Positions 8,843 to 18,416 of a stretch of DNA of 64,000 nucleotides are shown piece after piece. How positions within the stretch are numbered: the stretch's first letter is position 1; every line of letters starts with the position of its first letter. Below the pieces are notes generated by a model. The model was not told the origin of the DNA, ran no database searches, and saw only the letters and a program-made list of their open reading frames with translations. Both the position numbers and the translations under genes were made by a program. The stretch is from Luteibacter anthropi (lineage in GTDB: Bacteria > Pseudomonadota > Gammaproteobacteria > Xanthomonadales > Rhodanobacteraceae), in NCBI RefSeq assembly GCF_011759365.1, contig NZ_JAARLZ010000005.1, forward strand, positions 1 to 64,000. The letters are read 5' to 3'.

Positions 8843-8939
8843 CGGTCGCGCGCAAGGCGCGCTCCTACAGTCTCGCCATGCAGGCGTTTCGGCTTCGCTT
8901 TACAGTCTTGCCATGTAGGAGCGCGCCTTGCGCGCGACC
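8843..8939. repeat. Inverted pair of palindromic repeats
   Basis: Complement-orientation copy at 8843-8869 and forward copy at 8914-8939, separated by about 44 bp, able to form one large hairpin downstream of the DUF2384-like gene. Confidence 0.8.
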
Positions 8940-8968
8940 TTTCGAAGCGACACCCCCATAGCCCCCAA

Positions 8969-9000
8969 AAGCCCCGCCCGGCAACCGGCGGGGCTTTTTC
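8969..9000 (+). terminator. Rho-independent terminator
   Basis: AAGCCCCGCC pairs with GGCGGGGCTT around an 8-base loop and is followed by five T residues. It is oriented to end transcripts of mipA and the small downstream gene. Confidence 0.9.
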
Positions 9001-9084
9001 GTTCCCATCGCGCCACCCATCTTGTATGCATTTAATCACGCATGAGGTTCATACTACGAACCATAGACCCCATACATCACCCGC

Positions 9085-10470
9085 ATGACAACGCAGCCAA
9101 GATCCATACAAACACTGAACTGGAAGGACGCCTTCAACGAACAAGGCCCCCGCTACCAGCAAGTGATGCGCTTCATCGAACGCGCCATCGCCGACGGCAG
9201 GCTCCGCACCGGAGACCGCCTCCCGGCCCAGCGCGAACTGGCTGCCACGCTGGGTATCGACCTGACCACGGTCACCCGCGCCTATACCGAGGCGCGCGAG
9301 CGCAACCTGCTGCATGCACGGGGCGCGCTGGGCAGCTTCGTGTCGGCGCCACGTTTCGATACCGGCCAGGTGGTGGACCTGGGCATGAACCTGCCGCCGC
9401 TGCCGGCGGGCCTCGACCTGACCGACCTGCTGCGCCGGGGCGTGGACCAGGTGCTGACCCATGCCGACACGCATGCCTTGATGAGCTACCAGCCCGGCGG
9501 CGGCAGCGAGGCCGATCGCACTGCCGGGATGTACTGGCTCAAGCCCATGCTGGGCAAGGTGGATCCGCAGCGGATCGTTACCTGCCCCGGTGCCCAGGCG
9601 GCGCTGGCAGGCATCATCCTGGCGCTTACCCGGCCCGGCGATACGCTGCTGGTCGAACCCACGGTGTATCCCGGCGCGATCGCCGCGGCGGCGCGGCTGG
9701 GTCGCCAGCTGGCGACCGTGGCCGCGGATGACGATGGCATGCTGCCCGAGGCCCTGCTGGAAGCGGCACGGCGTACCGGGGCAAAGGTGGTCTATCTCAA
9801 CCCGACCTTGCGCAATCCCACGGCAGATACGATGCCCGAAAGCCGGCGCACCGCCATGGCCACGGCGATCCGGGACGAAGGGCTGCAACTGATCGAGGAT
9901 GATCCGTACTGGATGCTTGCCGAGCATGCGCCTTCGCCGCTGGCGCGGCACATACCGGAGCGCACGCATTACATCGCCACGTTGTCGAAGGCCTTGTCAC
10001 CCGGTTTGCGCACGGCGTATGTCGCGGTGCCGGATCAGGCGGCGCGAGCTGCGTTTCTCGGCCATTTGCGGGCGGTGACGCTGATGGCGACGCCGTTGAT
10101 GACATCCATTGCCACGCAATGGATTCATGACGGCATGGCCGCGCAGGTGCTGGCCGGGGTGAAAGCCGAGGCAGCAGAGCGGCAGCAGATTGCAGCCCGG
10201 GCCCTGGGGATGTCGGGGGAGCCCACGCAGGGGATTCACCTGTGGCTGGCATTGCCGTCGCATTGGACGGCGGGGGCGCTGACCGCGGCGGCGAGGCTGG
10301 AAGGGCTGGCCGTGACGCCGTCGGATGCCTTCCGGCCGGAAGCGTCACCGGGACCGGAGGCCATCCGTGTGTCGCTGGGTGGGGTGAAGGAGCGGCATCG
10401 GCTGAAGCAGGGGCTGGACCGGCTGGCGCAGCTGCTGGAGCGGCAGGAGGGGCCTGAGGTGGTGGTTTAG
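9085..10470 (+). CDS. MocR-type regulator: GntR winged helix fused to aminotransferase domain
   Basis: A 461-residue transcription factor. Residues 20-90 form a GntR-type winged helix (RYQQVMRFIERAIADGRL, LPAQRELAATLGIDLTTVTRAY); residues about 110-455 form a fold-type I aminotransferase domain with the PLP lysine in TLSKALSPGLRTAYVA and a conserved YLNPTLRNPT block. MocR proteins use PLP or an amino-compound as effector and rarely have true aminotransferase activity. No divergent target gene sits at its start; the nearest upstream element is the terminator at 8969, so its regulon is not evident from context. ATG 9085 matches the normal start, a few residues before the helix. Confidence 0.9.
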   Translation: MTTQPRSIQTLNWKDAFNEQGPRYQQVMRFIERAIADGRLRTGDRLPAQRELAATLGIDLTTVTRAYTEARERNLLHARGALGSFVSAPRFDTGQVVDLGMNLPPLPAGLDLTDLLRRGVDQVLTHADTHALMSYQPGGGSEADRTAGMYWLKPMLGKVDPQRIVTCPGAQAALAGIILALTRPGDTLLVEPTVYPGAIAAAARLGRQLATVAADDDGMLPEALLEAARRTGAKVVYLNPTLRNPTADTMPESRRTAMATAIRDEGLQLIEDDPYWMLAEHAPSPLARHIPERTHYIATLSKALSPGLRTAYVAVPDQAARAAFLGHLRAVTLMATPLMTSIATQWIHDGMAAQVLAGVKAEAAERQQIAARALGMSGEPTQGIHLWLALPSHWTAGALTAAARLEGLAVTPSDAFRPEASPGPEAIRVSLGGVKERHRLKQGLDRLAQLLERQEGPEVVV

Positions 10471-10528
10471 GTTCTTTTGCGTCTGGGCTTTGTTGGGCGA
10501 TGAGGCATGGTTCAGACCGCGATATGTC

Positions 10529-10596
10529 CGGTCGCGCGCAGGCGCGCTCCTACATAAGCCGCCCGCCGCCTGTAGGAGCGCGCCTTGCGCGCGACT
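10529..10596. repeat. Inverted pair of palindromic repeats
   Basis: Complement-orientation copy 10529-10555 and forward copy 10571-10596 with a 15-bp loop, between the convergent MocR and zwf genes. A hairpin here could end transcription from both sides. Confidence 0.85.
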
Positions 10597-10651
10597 GGAC
10601 ATACGGTTCCGCCGAACGCAGTCGATGCGCCCGACGAAACCATCCACCCGA

Positions 10652-12133
10652 TCAGGCCGCGATATCCTCGACCCACGCATGCCCCGCCTGCTCCAGTAAC
10701 GCACGCGCCGACGCGGGACCCCAGGTGCCGGCTTCATAAGCCTCCGGCCCCTGCTGGTCATCACGCCAGCCCTCAAGAATAGGCGTCACCCAGCGCCACG
10801 CGGCCTCGGTCTCGTCCTTGCGAACGAACAACGCCGGACTACCCTTCACCGCATCCAGCATCAGCCCTTCATACGAATCGCGGAAGCGCACCCGAGCCGG
10901 ATCGCCCAGCTTCGACAGCGCATCCACCTCCTCAAGACCAAACCCGTTACCCGGATGCTTCACGAACAACGGCAGCGTGACGCTCTCGTTCGGCTGCACG
11001 CGGATCACCAGACGGCTTCCCGGGCGCGACTCGCCGAACAGCCCCGGCTCACCGGCGCGGAACTGCACCACGATCTCCGTGAGCTTCTGCGGCATGCGCT
11101 TGCCCGAACGCAGGTAGAACGGCACGCCCTTCCAGCGCGGCGTATCGATTTCCGCCTTCAGCGCCACGAAGGTCTCGGTACGGCTCGGCGTGCCGTCCGG
11201 CAGCTCATCGCGATAGGAAGGCACGTCCTTGCCACCACTGGTACCACCGACGTACTGCCCACGCGCCACGTTCGCGCCCAGGTTGTCGCGGTCCAGCGGC
11301 TTCAGCGAGGTCAGCACGCGCACCTTCTCGTCACGCAACGCATCGGCATCCAGCGACGCCGGTCGCTCCATCGCCACCACGGTGAGCACCTGGAGCAGAT
11401 GGTTCTGGATCATGTCGCGCAGTGCGCCCGAACCGTCGTAATAACCACCCCGCCCTTCAAGACCCACCGTTTCTGCCGCGGTGATCTGCACGTATTCGAT
11501 GGACTCGCTGTCCCACATGCGCTCAAGCATGGGATTGGCAAAACGCAGTGCGATGATGTTCTGCACCGCTTCCTTGCCCAGGTAATGGTCGATGCGGAAG
11601 ATGCTGTTTTCCGGGAAATGCCGGCCCACGTCTTCGTTGACCTTGCGTGCGGTTTCCAGGTCGGTGCCGATCGGCTTCTCCAGCACGATGCGCGAGGCCT
11701 CGGTGCGGAAGCCCTTACCGGCCAGGTTCGCGGCAATGGCGCCATACAGTGCAGGCGCGGTCGCCAGGTAAAAGACCCGGACACGATCCTCACCACCGGC
11801 AAGCACGTCACGCAGACCGTCCCAGTTGCCGTCGCTCTCTGCACCGTTGAGGCTCACATAGTGAACCATCTCAAGAAACGCGTTCACTTTGTCGTCGTTG
11901 CGCTCATCTGCGCCAATGAACTCCACCAGCGCCTTGCGCGCCCTGTCTCGGTATGAGGCATCATCGAGCGCCGAGCGTGCCGTACCCACGATGCGTGAGT
12001 CCGCAGGCACCTGCCCCTCCGCGAAACGCCGGTACAGCGCGGGCAGCAGCTTGCGCATGGTCAGGTCGCCGGTAGCGCCGAAGATGACGTAATCGAAGGT
12101 GTCGACGGGTTCCAGAGGCGTCTGGGTGCTCAT
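10652..12133 (-). CDS. zwf: Glucose-6-phosphate 1-dehydrogenase
   Basis: Oxidises glucose 6-phosphate to 6-phosphogluconolactone with NAD(P)+, entry to the pentose phosphate and Entner-Doudoroff routes; cytosolic. The 493-residue protein has the nucleotide-binding GATGDLTMRKLLPAL near residue 19, EKPIGTDL, the active-site signature RIDHYLGKEAVQN, and the conserved FYLRSGKRMP region. Length is normal. I start at ATG 12133 (MSTQTPLEP); 12 further open residues upstream are not conserved. No pgl, edd or eda gene is adjacent, so zwf is monocistronic here. It is divergent from an SDR gene across 228 bp that holds both promoters; I could not assign an operator there. Confidence 0.97.
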   Translation of the reverse strand: MSTQTPLEPVDTFDYVIFGATGDLTMRKLLPALYRRFAEGQVPADSRIVGTARSALDDASYRDRARKALVEFIGADERNDDKVNAFLEMVHYVSLNGAESDGNWDGLRDVLAGGEDRVRVFYLATAPALYGAIAANLAGKGFRTEASRIVLEKPIGTDLETARKVNEDVGRHFPENSIFRIDHYLGKEAVQNIIALRFANPMLERMWDSESIEYVQITAAETVGLEGRGGYYDGSGALRDMIQNHLLQVLTVVAMERPASLDADALRDEKVRVLTSLKPLDRDNLGANVARGQYVGGTSGGKDVPSYRDELPDGTPSRTETFVALKAEIDTPRWKGVPFYLRSGKRMPQKLTEIVVQFRAGEPGLFGESRPGSRLVIRVQPNESVTLPLFVKHPGNGFGLEEVDALSKLGDPARVRFRDSYEGLMLDAVKGSPALFVRKDETEAAWRWVTPILEGWRDDQQGPEAYEAGTWGPASARALLEQAGHAWVEDIAA

Positions 12134-12361
12134 GATCGGTATCCGGGAAAAGGAAGAAGACGGCCACAAAGCCGTGGGGACGCCTCATTGAATAGGGCAT
12201 GCACACCCCGTTTCAAGCGGGGCAGTCCTAAGAAATCATGCGTCTTGCTCAAAAGTGTTGTGATTGACGACTTGTAACACCCCGCCGGATGCGTCCCCAA
12301 GACGAGGCGACGCGGCTTCGTTGCGAAGCCCACTCCCTTCATCCATCAGGAACATCCCATC

Positions 12362-13108
12362 ATGAGCAAGCTCTCCAGCAAGGTCGCCCTCGTCACCGGC
12401 GCATCCAAGGGCATCGGCGCATCCATCGCGAAGTCACTGGCTGCCGAAGGCGCGGCGGTGGTCGTCAACTACGCTTCCAGCAAGGCGGGTGCCGACAAGG
12501 TGGTGGCCGATATCGAGGCCGCGGGCGGCAAGGCCGTCGCCGTGGGCGGCGACGTATCGAAGCAGGCCGATGCCGAAGCCCTTGTCAAGGCGGCCATCGA
12601 GCATTTCGGACGTCTGGACGTCCTGGTGAATAATTCGGGCGTCTATGAGATGGCCCCCGTGGAAGAAACCACCGAGCAGCAGTTCCACCGCATGTTCGAC
12701 ATCAACGTACTCGGCGCCATCCTGGTGACGCAGGCAGCCATCGGTCATCTCAAGGAAGGGTCGAGCATCGTCAACATCGGCTCCACCGTGACCCGCATCA
12801 CCCCGGCCGGCAGCGCGGTATACACCGGCACCAAGGGCGCGCTGGACGCCATCACCGGTGTCTATGCACGCGAGTTCGGCCCGCGCGGTGTCCGCGTGAA
12901 CAGCGTCAATCCGGGCATGGTCGAGACCGAGGGCACACACACGGCTGGCTTCATCGGCTCGGACTTCGAGAACTGGGCCGTCAGCCAGACCCCGCTGGGC
13001 CGCATCGGCCAGGTGGGCGATATCGCGCCCATCGTCACCTTCCTCGCCTCCGACGAAGCCCGCTGGCTCACCGGCGAGCTGATCGTGGCCTCGGGCGGCA
13101 TGCGCTGA
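12362..13108 (+). CDS. SDR-family oxidoreductase (FabG-like)
   Basis: NAD(P)-dependent short-chain dehydrogenase of 248 residues. Features: TGASKGIG glycine motif (residues 14-21), NNSG near 92, catalytic Ser in NIGSTV, YTGTKGAL (YxxxK), and the PGMVETEGTHTAG loop. This subgroup is often annotated as 3-oxoacyl-ACP reductase or glucose 1-dehydrogenase, but the substrate cannot be told from sequence and there are no fatty-acid genes around. It is divergent from zwf and convergent with yjjX, and looks like a single-gene unit. Confidence 0.9.
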   Translation: MSKLSSKVALVTGASKGIGASIAKSLAAEGAAVVVNYASSKAGADKVVADIEAAGGKAVAVGGDVSKQADAEALVKAAIEHFGRLDVLVNNSGVYEMAPVEETTEQQFHRMFDINVLGAILVTQAAIGHLKEGSSIVNIGSTVTRITPAGSAVYTGTKGALDAITGVYAREFGPRGVRVNSVNPGMVETEGTHTAGFIGSDFENWAVSQTPLGRIGQVGDIAPIVTFLASDEARWLTGELIVASGGMR

Positions 13109-13115
13109 GTGTCAT

Positions 13116-13151
13116 CCGAAGGCCGGAGCGCCGCAGCGCCCCGGCCTTCGG
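13116..13151. terminator. Bidirectional hairpin between convergent SDR and yjjX genes
   Basis: CCGAAGGCCGG (13116-13126) pairs perfectly with CCGGCCTTCGG (13141-13151). It sits in the 49-bp gap between two converging genes and can act for both strands, though it has no T run. Confidence 0.65.
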
Positions 13152-13157
13152 GCGGCG

Positions 13158-13706
13158 TCATTCGGCGCCGTAGAGATCCGCATGAAGGAATGGCGCCATG
13201 GCCAGCACCATGGCCTGGGTGTACGCGGCCTCGCGTGTGGCGTGACCACTGGTCAGCAGGCCGATGGCCCCGCCCTGCTGCTTGATGTTCACGGTGTCGA
13301 ACAACCGGTCCATGACATGGCCCAGCTCCTCGCCGTCGAGCAGGGCTTCGTAGACCACCGGCGGCAGCGGCAGCCACGCCGTGCAACCCACCGACACCAT
13401 GTCGGCGTGCGCGATGGCGACATAGCCGAAGTTGCCCGGGCCATCCTCGGTCACGTCCACGCCGCTTTCCAGCGCTACGTAGAAATCTGCCTCGCCACCA
13501 TGCTGGCGGCAGTAGTTCATGCGATTGAGGGCACCTTCGCGTGTCTCGGCCACCGTCATCGGCTGCTCGGCCACGCCCGAAGGCGCATGCATGCCCTCGA
13601 ACGTGACCTCGATGCCGGGAAACAAAGGCTCCAGCGCGTTGCGCACCGCCCCGACCTTGACCGGGTTGTGCGAGCCGACCACGACTTTCAGCGGACGCTC
13701 CGTCAT
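13158..13706 (-). CDS. yjjX: Inosine/xanthosine triphosphatase (YjjX family)
   Basis: House-cleaning NTPase that hydrolyses ITP and XTP to keep deaminated purines out of nucleic acids. The 182-residue product begins VVVGSHNPVKVGAVRNAL, the phosphate-binding start of the ITPase fold, and contains VAEQPMTVAETREGALNR, DFYVALESGVD and TSGHATREAAYTQA blocks typical of YjjX. The ATG at 13706 lies two bases past the stop of pgm on the same strand, so the two are cotranscribed. A TTG at 13712 overlapping that stop is an alternative start. Confidence 0.88.
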   Translation of the reverse strand: MTERPLKVVVGSHNPVKVGAVRNALEPLFPGIEVTFEGMHAPSGVAEQPMTVAETREGALNRMNYCRQHGGEADFYVALESGVDVTEDGPGNFGYVAIAHADMVSVGCTAWLPLPPVVYEALLDGEELGHVMDRLFDTVNIKQQGGAIGLLTSGHATREAAYTQAMVLAMAPFLHADLYGAE

Positions 13707-13708
13707 GC

Positions 13709-15349
13709 TCAACCCAGCGCCTTGTCGACCATGGCCTGTGCTTCCTCAAGCACCTTTTCCAGGTGCTCCGGGCCACGGAAACTCTCGCCGTACACCTTGT
13801 AGATATCCTCGGTGCCCGACGGGCGCGCCGCGAACCAGCCCTGCTCCGACATCACCTTGATGCCGCCGATGGGCTGGCCGCCGGCCTGGTTGATCACGCT
13901 GACGATGGGATCCCCTGCCAGCGTCTTCGAGGCCACCTGTTCGGGCGCCAGCTTCGAGAGCTTCTGCTTCTGCGCGTGGCTGGCCGGCGCATCGATGCGC
14001 GCATTGGCCGGGTCGCCCAGTTCGGCGGTGATGCCACGGTACAGTTCGCCAGGATCACGGCCCAGGCGTGCGGTCATCTCACCGGCAAGCAAGGCCGCGA
14101 CGATGCCGTCCTTGTCGGTGGACCACGCCGAAGCATCCTTCGCCAGGAAGGAGGCACCCGCACTTTCCTCGCAACCAAAACCAAGACTGCCGTCGAACAG
14201 CCCCGGCACGAAATACTTGAAGCCCACCGGCACCTCACGCAGTGGACGACCCAGCTTCGCAGCGATGCGGTCCAGCAGGCCGGTGCTTACCGCTGTCTTG
14301 CCCACGGCGGCATCAGCGCGCCAGCCCGGGCGGTTCTGGAACAGGTACCAGGCGGCGGTGGCGAGATAGTGGTTGGCCGGCATGAGGCCTGCGCTGGGTG
14401 CCACCACGCCATGACGGTCGTGGTCGGTGTCGCAGGCGAACGCTACGTCGAAGCGGTCCTTCAGGTGAATGAGGCGCTGCATGGCGTACGACGACGAAGG
14501 GTCCATGCGGACCTTGCCGTCCCAGTCGAGCGACATGAAGGAGAAGGTCTTGTCCACCGTCTCGCTCACCACGGTGAGGTTCAGGCCATAACGCTCGCCG
14601 ATGGCCGCCCAGTAATGCACGCCGGCGCCGCCCAGTGGATCGACGCCCATCTTCACGCCGCTGGCGCGGATGATGTCCAGGTCGAGTGCGTCGCCCAGGT
14701 CGCCGACATAGCGCTGCAGGAAATCGTACTCGTGCGTGGTGGAAGCCTTGAGTGCCTGCGCGTACGGCATGCGCTTCACGTCGCGCAGGCCGCCTTCGAT
14801 CAGCTCGTTCGCCCGGCGGGCGATCCACGAGGTGGCATCCGTGTCGGCCGGGCCGCCGTGCGGCGGGTTGTACTTGATGCCACCGCTGTCCGGCGGGTTA
14901 TGCGAGGGGGTGATGACGATGCCGTCGGCCAGGCCTTTGTCGCGGCCACGGTTGTGCACGAGGATGGCGTGCGAGACCGCGGGCGTCGGCGTGTATTCGC
15001 CGCCGGTGGAGACCCGCGTTTCCACGCCATTGGCCGCCAGTACTTCCAGGGTATTCTCGAATGCCGGCTGCGACAGTGCGTGGGTATCGATGCCCACGTA
15101 CACCGGCCCGTCGACGCCTGCCTGGGCGCGGTATTCGCAGATGGCCTGCACCACCGCCAGCACATGCCATTCGTTGAACGAGCGCTCGAACGAGCTGCCG
15201 CGATGGCCGGACGTACCGAAGGCCACGCGCTGCTCGGGCACCGACGGATCGGGCTTCAGGTCGGCATAGGCCGCCACCAGGGCGCCGAGATCGACGAGCT
15301 TGCCATCCGTAGCCGGTTTGCCCGCCAGCGGGCTGATCTTCGCACTCAC
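13709..15349 (-). CDS. pgm: Phosphoglucomutase, alpha-D-glucose phosphate-specific
   Basis: Interconverts glucose 1-phosphate and glucose 6-phosphate, linking glycolysis with UDP-glucose, glycogen and surface polysaccharide synthesis. From GTG 15349 the product is 546 residues, matching E. coli Pgm length, with FGTSGHRGSSF, the phosphoserine loop TPSHNPPDSGGIKYNPPHGG, the metal site DTDHDRHGV and the C-terminal RPSGTEDIYKVYGE phosphate-binding loop. The GTG is preceded by AAGGAGAGG at good spacing. The open frame further upstream is not conserved. It forms a two-gene unit with yjjX. Confidence 0.96.
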   Translation of the reverse strand: MSAKISPLAGKPATDGKLVDLGALVAAYADLKPDPSVPEQRVAFGTSGHRGSSFERSFNEWHVLAVVQAICEYRAQAGVDGPVYVGIDTHALSQPAFENTLEVLAANGVETRVSTGGEYTPTPAVSHAILVHNRGRDKGLADGIVITPSHNPPDSGGIKYNPPHGGPADTDATSWIARRANELIEGGLRDVKRMPYAQALKASTTHEYDFLQRYVGDLGDALDLDIIRASGVKMGVDPLGGAGVHYWAAIGERYGLNLTVVSETVDKTFSFMSLDWDGKVRMDPSSSYAMQRLIHLKDRFDVAFACDTDHDRHGVVAPSAGLMPANHYLATAAWYLFQNRPGWRADAAVGKTAVSTGLLDRIAAKLGRPLREVPVGFKYFVPGLFDGSLGFGCEESAGASFLAKDASAWSTDKDGIVAALLAGEMTARLGRDPGELYRGITAELGDPANARIDAPASHAQKQKLSKLAPEQVASKTLAGDPIVSVINQAGGQPIGGIKVMSEQGWFAARPSGTEDIYKVYGESFRGPEHLEKVLEEAQAMVDKALG

Positions 15350-15523
15350 CAAAGCCTCTCCTTCCGGTGCCCCATGGCACACAAGGGGCGCATTGTAAGG
15401 CGGCTGGCTGACCGGCAGGTCAACCGGGCGTGCAGGAGCACGCCAGCCTAGGAAAAAACCTGACCCCATTTTGAGAATTCTTCCATATGCCGCCCATCAG
15501 GGGCCGCCTATGGTGCCCCTCCA
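15350..15523. other. Intergenic region between pgm and the RcsB-like regulator
   Basis: Both neighbours are on the minus strand. It should hold the pgm promoter; I see no repeat of the palindromic family, no clear hairpin and no ORF worth calling. Confidence 0.4.
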
Positions 15524-16174
15524 CTAGCTCTGGAGGCGTAGATGATCGATGTACTCGAAGACTTCCGCATCGGAATCCAGCCGCAGCTTGCGCATGGCGC
15601 TGGACTTCTGCTGGCTGACGGTAGAGAGCCCCCGCCCCGTCGCCCGGGCGATGTCGGTGACACTATTGCCTGCGGCAAACATCTTCAGGATCTCGACCTC
15701 GCGCGGCGACAGCGACGAAAACGTGCCGGGCTTGCCCCGCGGCAGTTCGTAACGCTGTTCCAGCACCGCCCGCACCGACGAGCCCACGTAGGTATGGTTG
15801 CGCCGGTTCATGATGCGGTACAGCGCCTCGGGAATCTCCCGTGCATCGCCTGCCTTGCCCACCAGTCCGCGCACACCGCTGGCGAGAATCTCCCGGTAGA
15901 GCGCCGGGTTGACGCGCGTGGTGATCACCATGACGGGCAGATCCGGATGCCTGCGGCCGATTTCCGCAAGCAGTGCGAAGCCATCCTCGCCATCGCCGGG
16001 CATGCTGAAGTCGGTGATCAGTGCATCGCAGGGCACGGAGTCCAGCACTTCCAGCAGGGCTTCGGGGGTTTGTGCCTCGCCCACTACACAGGCCAGGTCG
16101 TTGCGGGCCAGGGCCAGGGCGATGCCCTTCAGCACGACAGGATGATCGTCCGCGACGATGACGCGATACGCCAT
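15524..16174 (-). CDS. RcsB-like response regulator (NarL/LuxR HTH)
   Basis: Response regulator of 216 residues. The receiver reads VIVADDHPVVLKGI at the start, phospho-acceptor Asp55 in LITDFSMPGDGEDG, and a conserved Lys in RGLVGKAGD. The C-terminal LuxR-type HTH contains LSPREVEILKMFAAGNSV and STVSQQKSSAMRKL. Both the LITDxSMPGD and TxSxQKxSAMxKL segments are the sequence hallmarks of RcsB rather than of generic NarL regulators. Divergent to it lies a degenerate-kinase/HPt protein, the kind of partner that feeds RcsB. I start at ATG 16174; an upstream extension of 12 residues is not conserved. Confidence 0.9.
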   Translation of the reverse strand: MAYRVIVADDHPVVLKGIALALARNDLACVVGEAQTPEALLEVLDSVPCDALITDFSMPGDGEDGFALLAEIGRRHPDLPVMVITTRVNPALYREILASGVRGLVGKAGDAREIPEALYRIMNRRNHTYVGSSVRAVLEQRYELPRGKPGTFSSLSPREVEILKMFAAGNSVTDIARATGRGLSTVSQQKSSAMRKLRLDSDAEVFEYIDHLRLQS

Positions 16175-16297
16175 GGTTGATCCTTCCTCCTGTGCCTGTT
16201 CCGTGTGCACCTGCGGGTCGTCCCCGGCTGACGGGGGCGGAAGTTGAGCATAACGGCAGCGATCCTGTCACGAATCCGCCGCCTTCTGTGCCGACGG

Positions 16298-17038
16298 ATG
16301 TCACAGTGCCGGTCATCCGGTCGCGCGGACAACCTGCCCTCGCTGGTGGCCTGTTTCCAGCGACATCCCGCGATCACGCGGGTGGAAATCGATCCCACGC
16401 TCTCGTCCTCGCTATGTGGTCCCTTCCCGGATATCGCCTCACTGCTGGCTCACCTCATCAACGCCAGTGCCGCTCGCCAGCAGCCATGCATCGCCGTGTA
16501 CGCCGATGTCGTTGCCGACGAGGTGCACGGCCAGCGCATCCACGTCACGCTGACGAGCCCGGCCGAACTGTCGCCGCGCGAATGGTCGCGGGCGACGGCC
16601 ATGGCGCGGCGTATACCCGCCCTGCTGTTCCACGAGACGAACGACGACGGTTCGCGCCACGTCATCCTTGAGCTGAACCTTCCCTTCGACACCCATGGTG
16701 TGGACATCGACACCCTGCGCGCCTCGCTGGGCAGCCAGCAGGCGCTGCACAGCATGGTGCACCTGCTGGACGAGACACTGGGGCGTGACCTCGATGCCCT
16801 GGATGCCCTGCTCGATGCGCCGGGTGGTGCGGCCTTGCAGGCGTGGCTGCACCGCGTAGCTGGGGTACTCGGGCTCGCTGAGGCTACGTCGCTGGCCAAT
16901 ACCGGGCTGGGCCTGGAAGAACGCCTGCTGGCCCACGGCCGCGATGCACAGCTCGACGACGCCATTCGTCGCTTCGGTGACGACGTGGGCCGCCTGCTCG
17001 GCGTCCTTCGCACGACGGTGGACCCGCTTCGGCTATAG
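16298..17038 (+). CDS. Degenerate histidine-kinase ATPase domain plus HPt domain (RcsD-like phosphotransfer protein, inferred)
   Basis: From ATG 16298 the product is 246 residues with no membrane segment. The C-terminal region contains WLHRVAGVLGL, then a short helix and GLGLEERLLAHG: this is the HPt pattern (AHxLKGxA..xGA..L....LE), with His185 the likely phospho-site. The N-terminal 130 residues keep the rhythm of a HATPase domain (DIASLLAHLINAS in the N-box position, IHVTLTSPAEL, ILELNLPF as last strand) but lack the N, G1 and G2 residues, so ATP binding is probably lost. A cytosolic kinase relic plus HPt next to an RcsB-like regulator recalls RcsD. The start is uncertain: TTG 16244 after GGGGGCGGAAG is an alternative. 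Confidence 0.6.
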   Translation: MSQCRSSGRADNLPSLVACFQRHPAITRVEIDPTLSSSLCGPFPDIASLLAHLINASAARQQPCIAVYADVVADEVHGQRIHVTLTSPAELSPREWSRATAMARRIPALLFHETNDDGSRHVILELNLPFDTHGVDIDTLRASLGSQQALHSMVHLLDETLGRDLDALDALLDAPGGAALQAWLHRVAGVLGLAEATSLANTGLGLEERLLAHGRDAQLDDAIRRFGDDVGRLLGVLRTTVDPLRL

Positions 17039-17047
17039 TGCCGCCCC

Positions 17048-18408
<1,361 letters not shown>

Positions 18409-18416
18409 TCATACCC

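Noticed and set aside
10955-11956. Open frame of 333 codons on the plus strand within zwf
   Set aside because: Antisense shadow of a conserved enzyme in GC-rich DNA.
12134-12361. Possible HexR or other carbon-control operator between zwf and the SDR gene
   Set aside because: Some dyad-like words occur but none matches a known consensus well enough to report.
13763-15451. Open frame of 562 codons on the plus strand
   Set aside because: It lies opposite pgm, which has complete phosphoglucomutase motifs; the translation shows no domain features.
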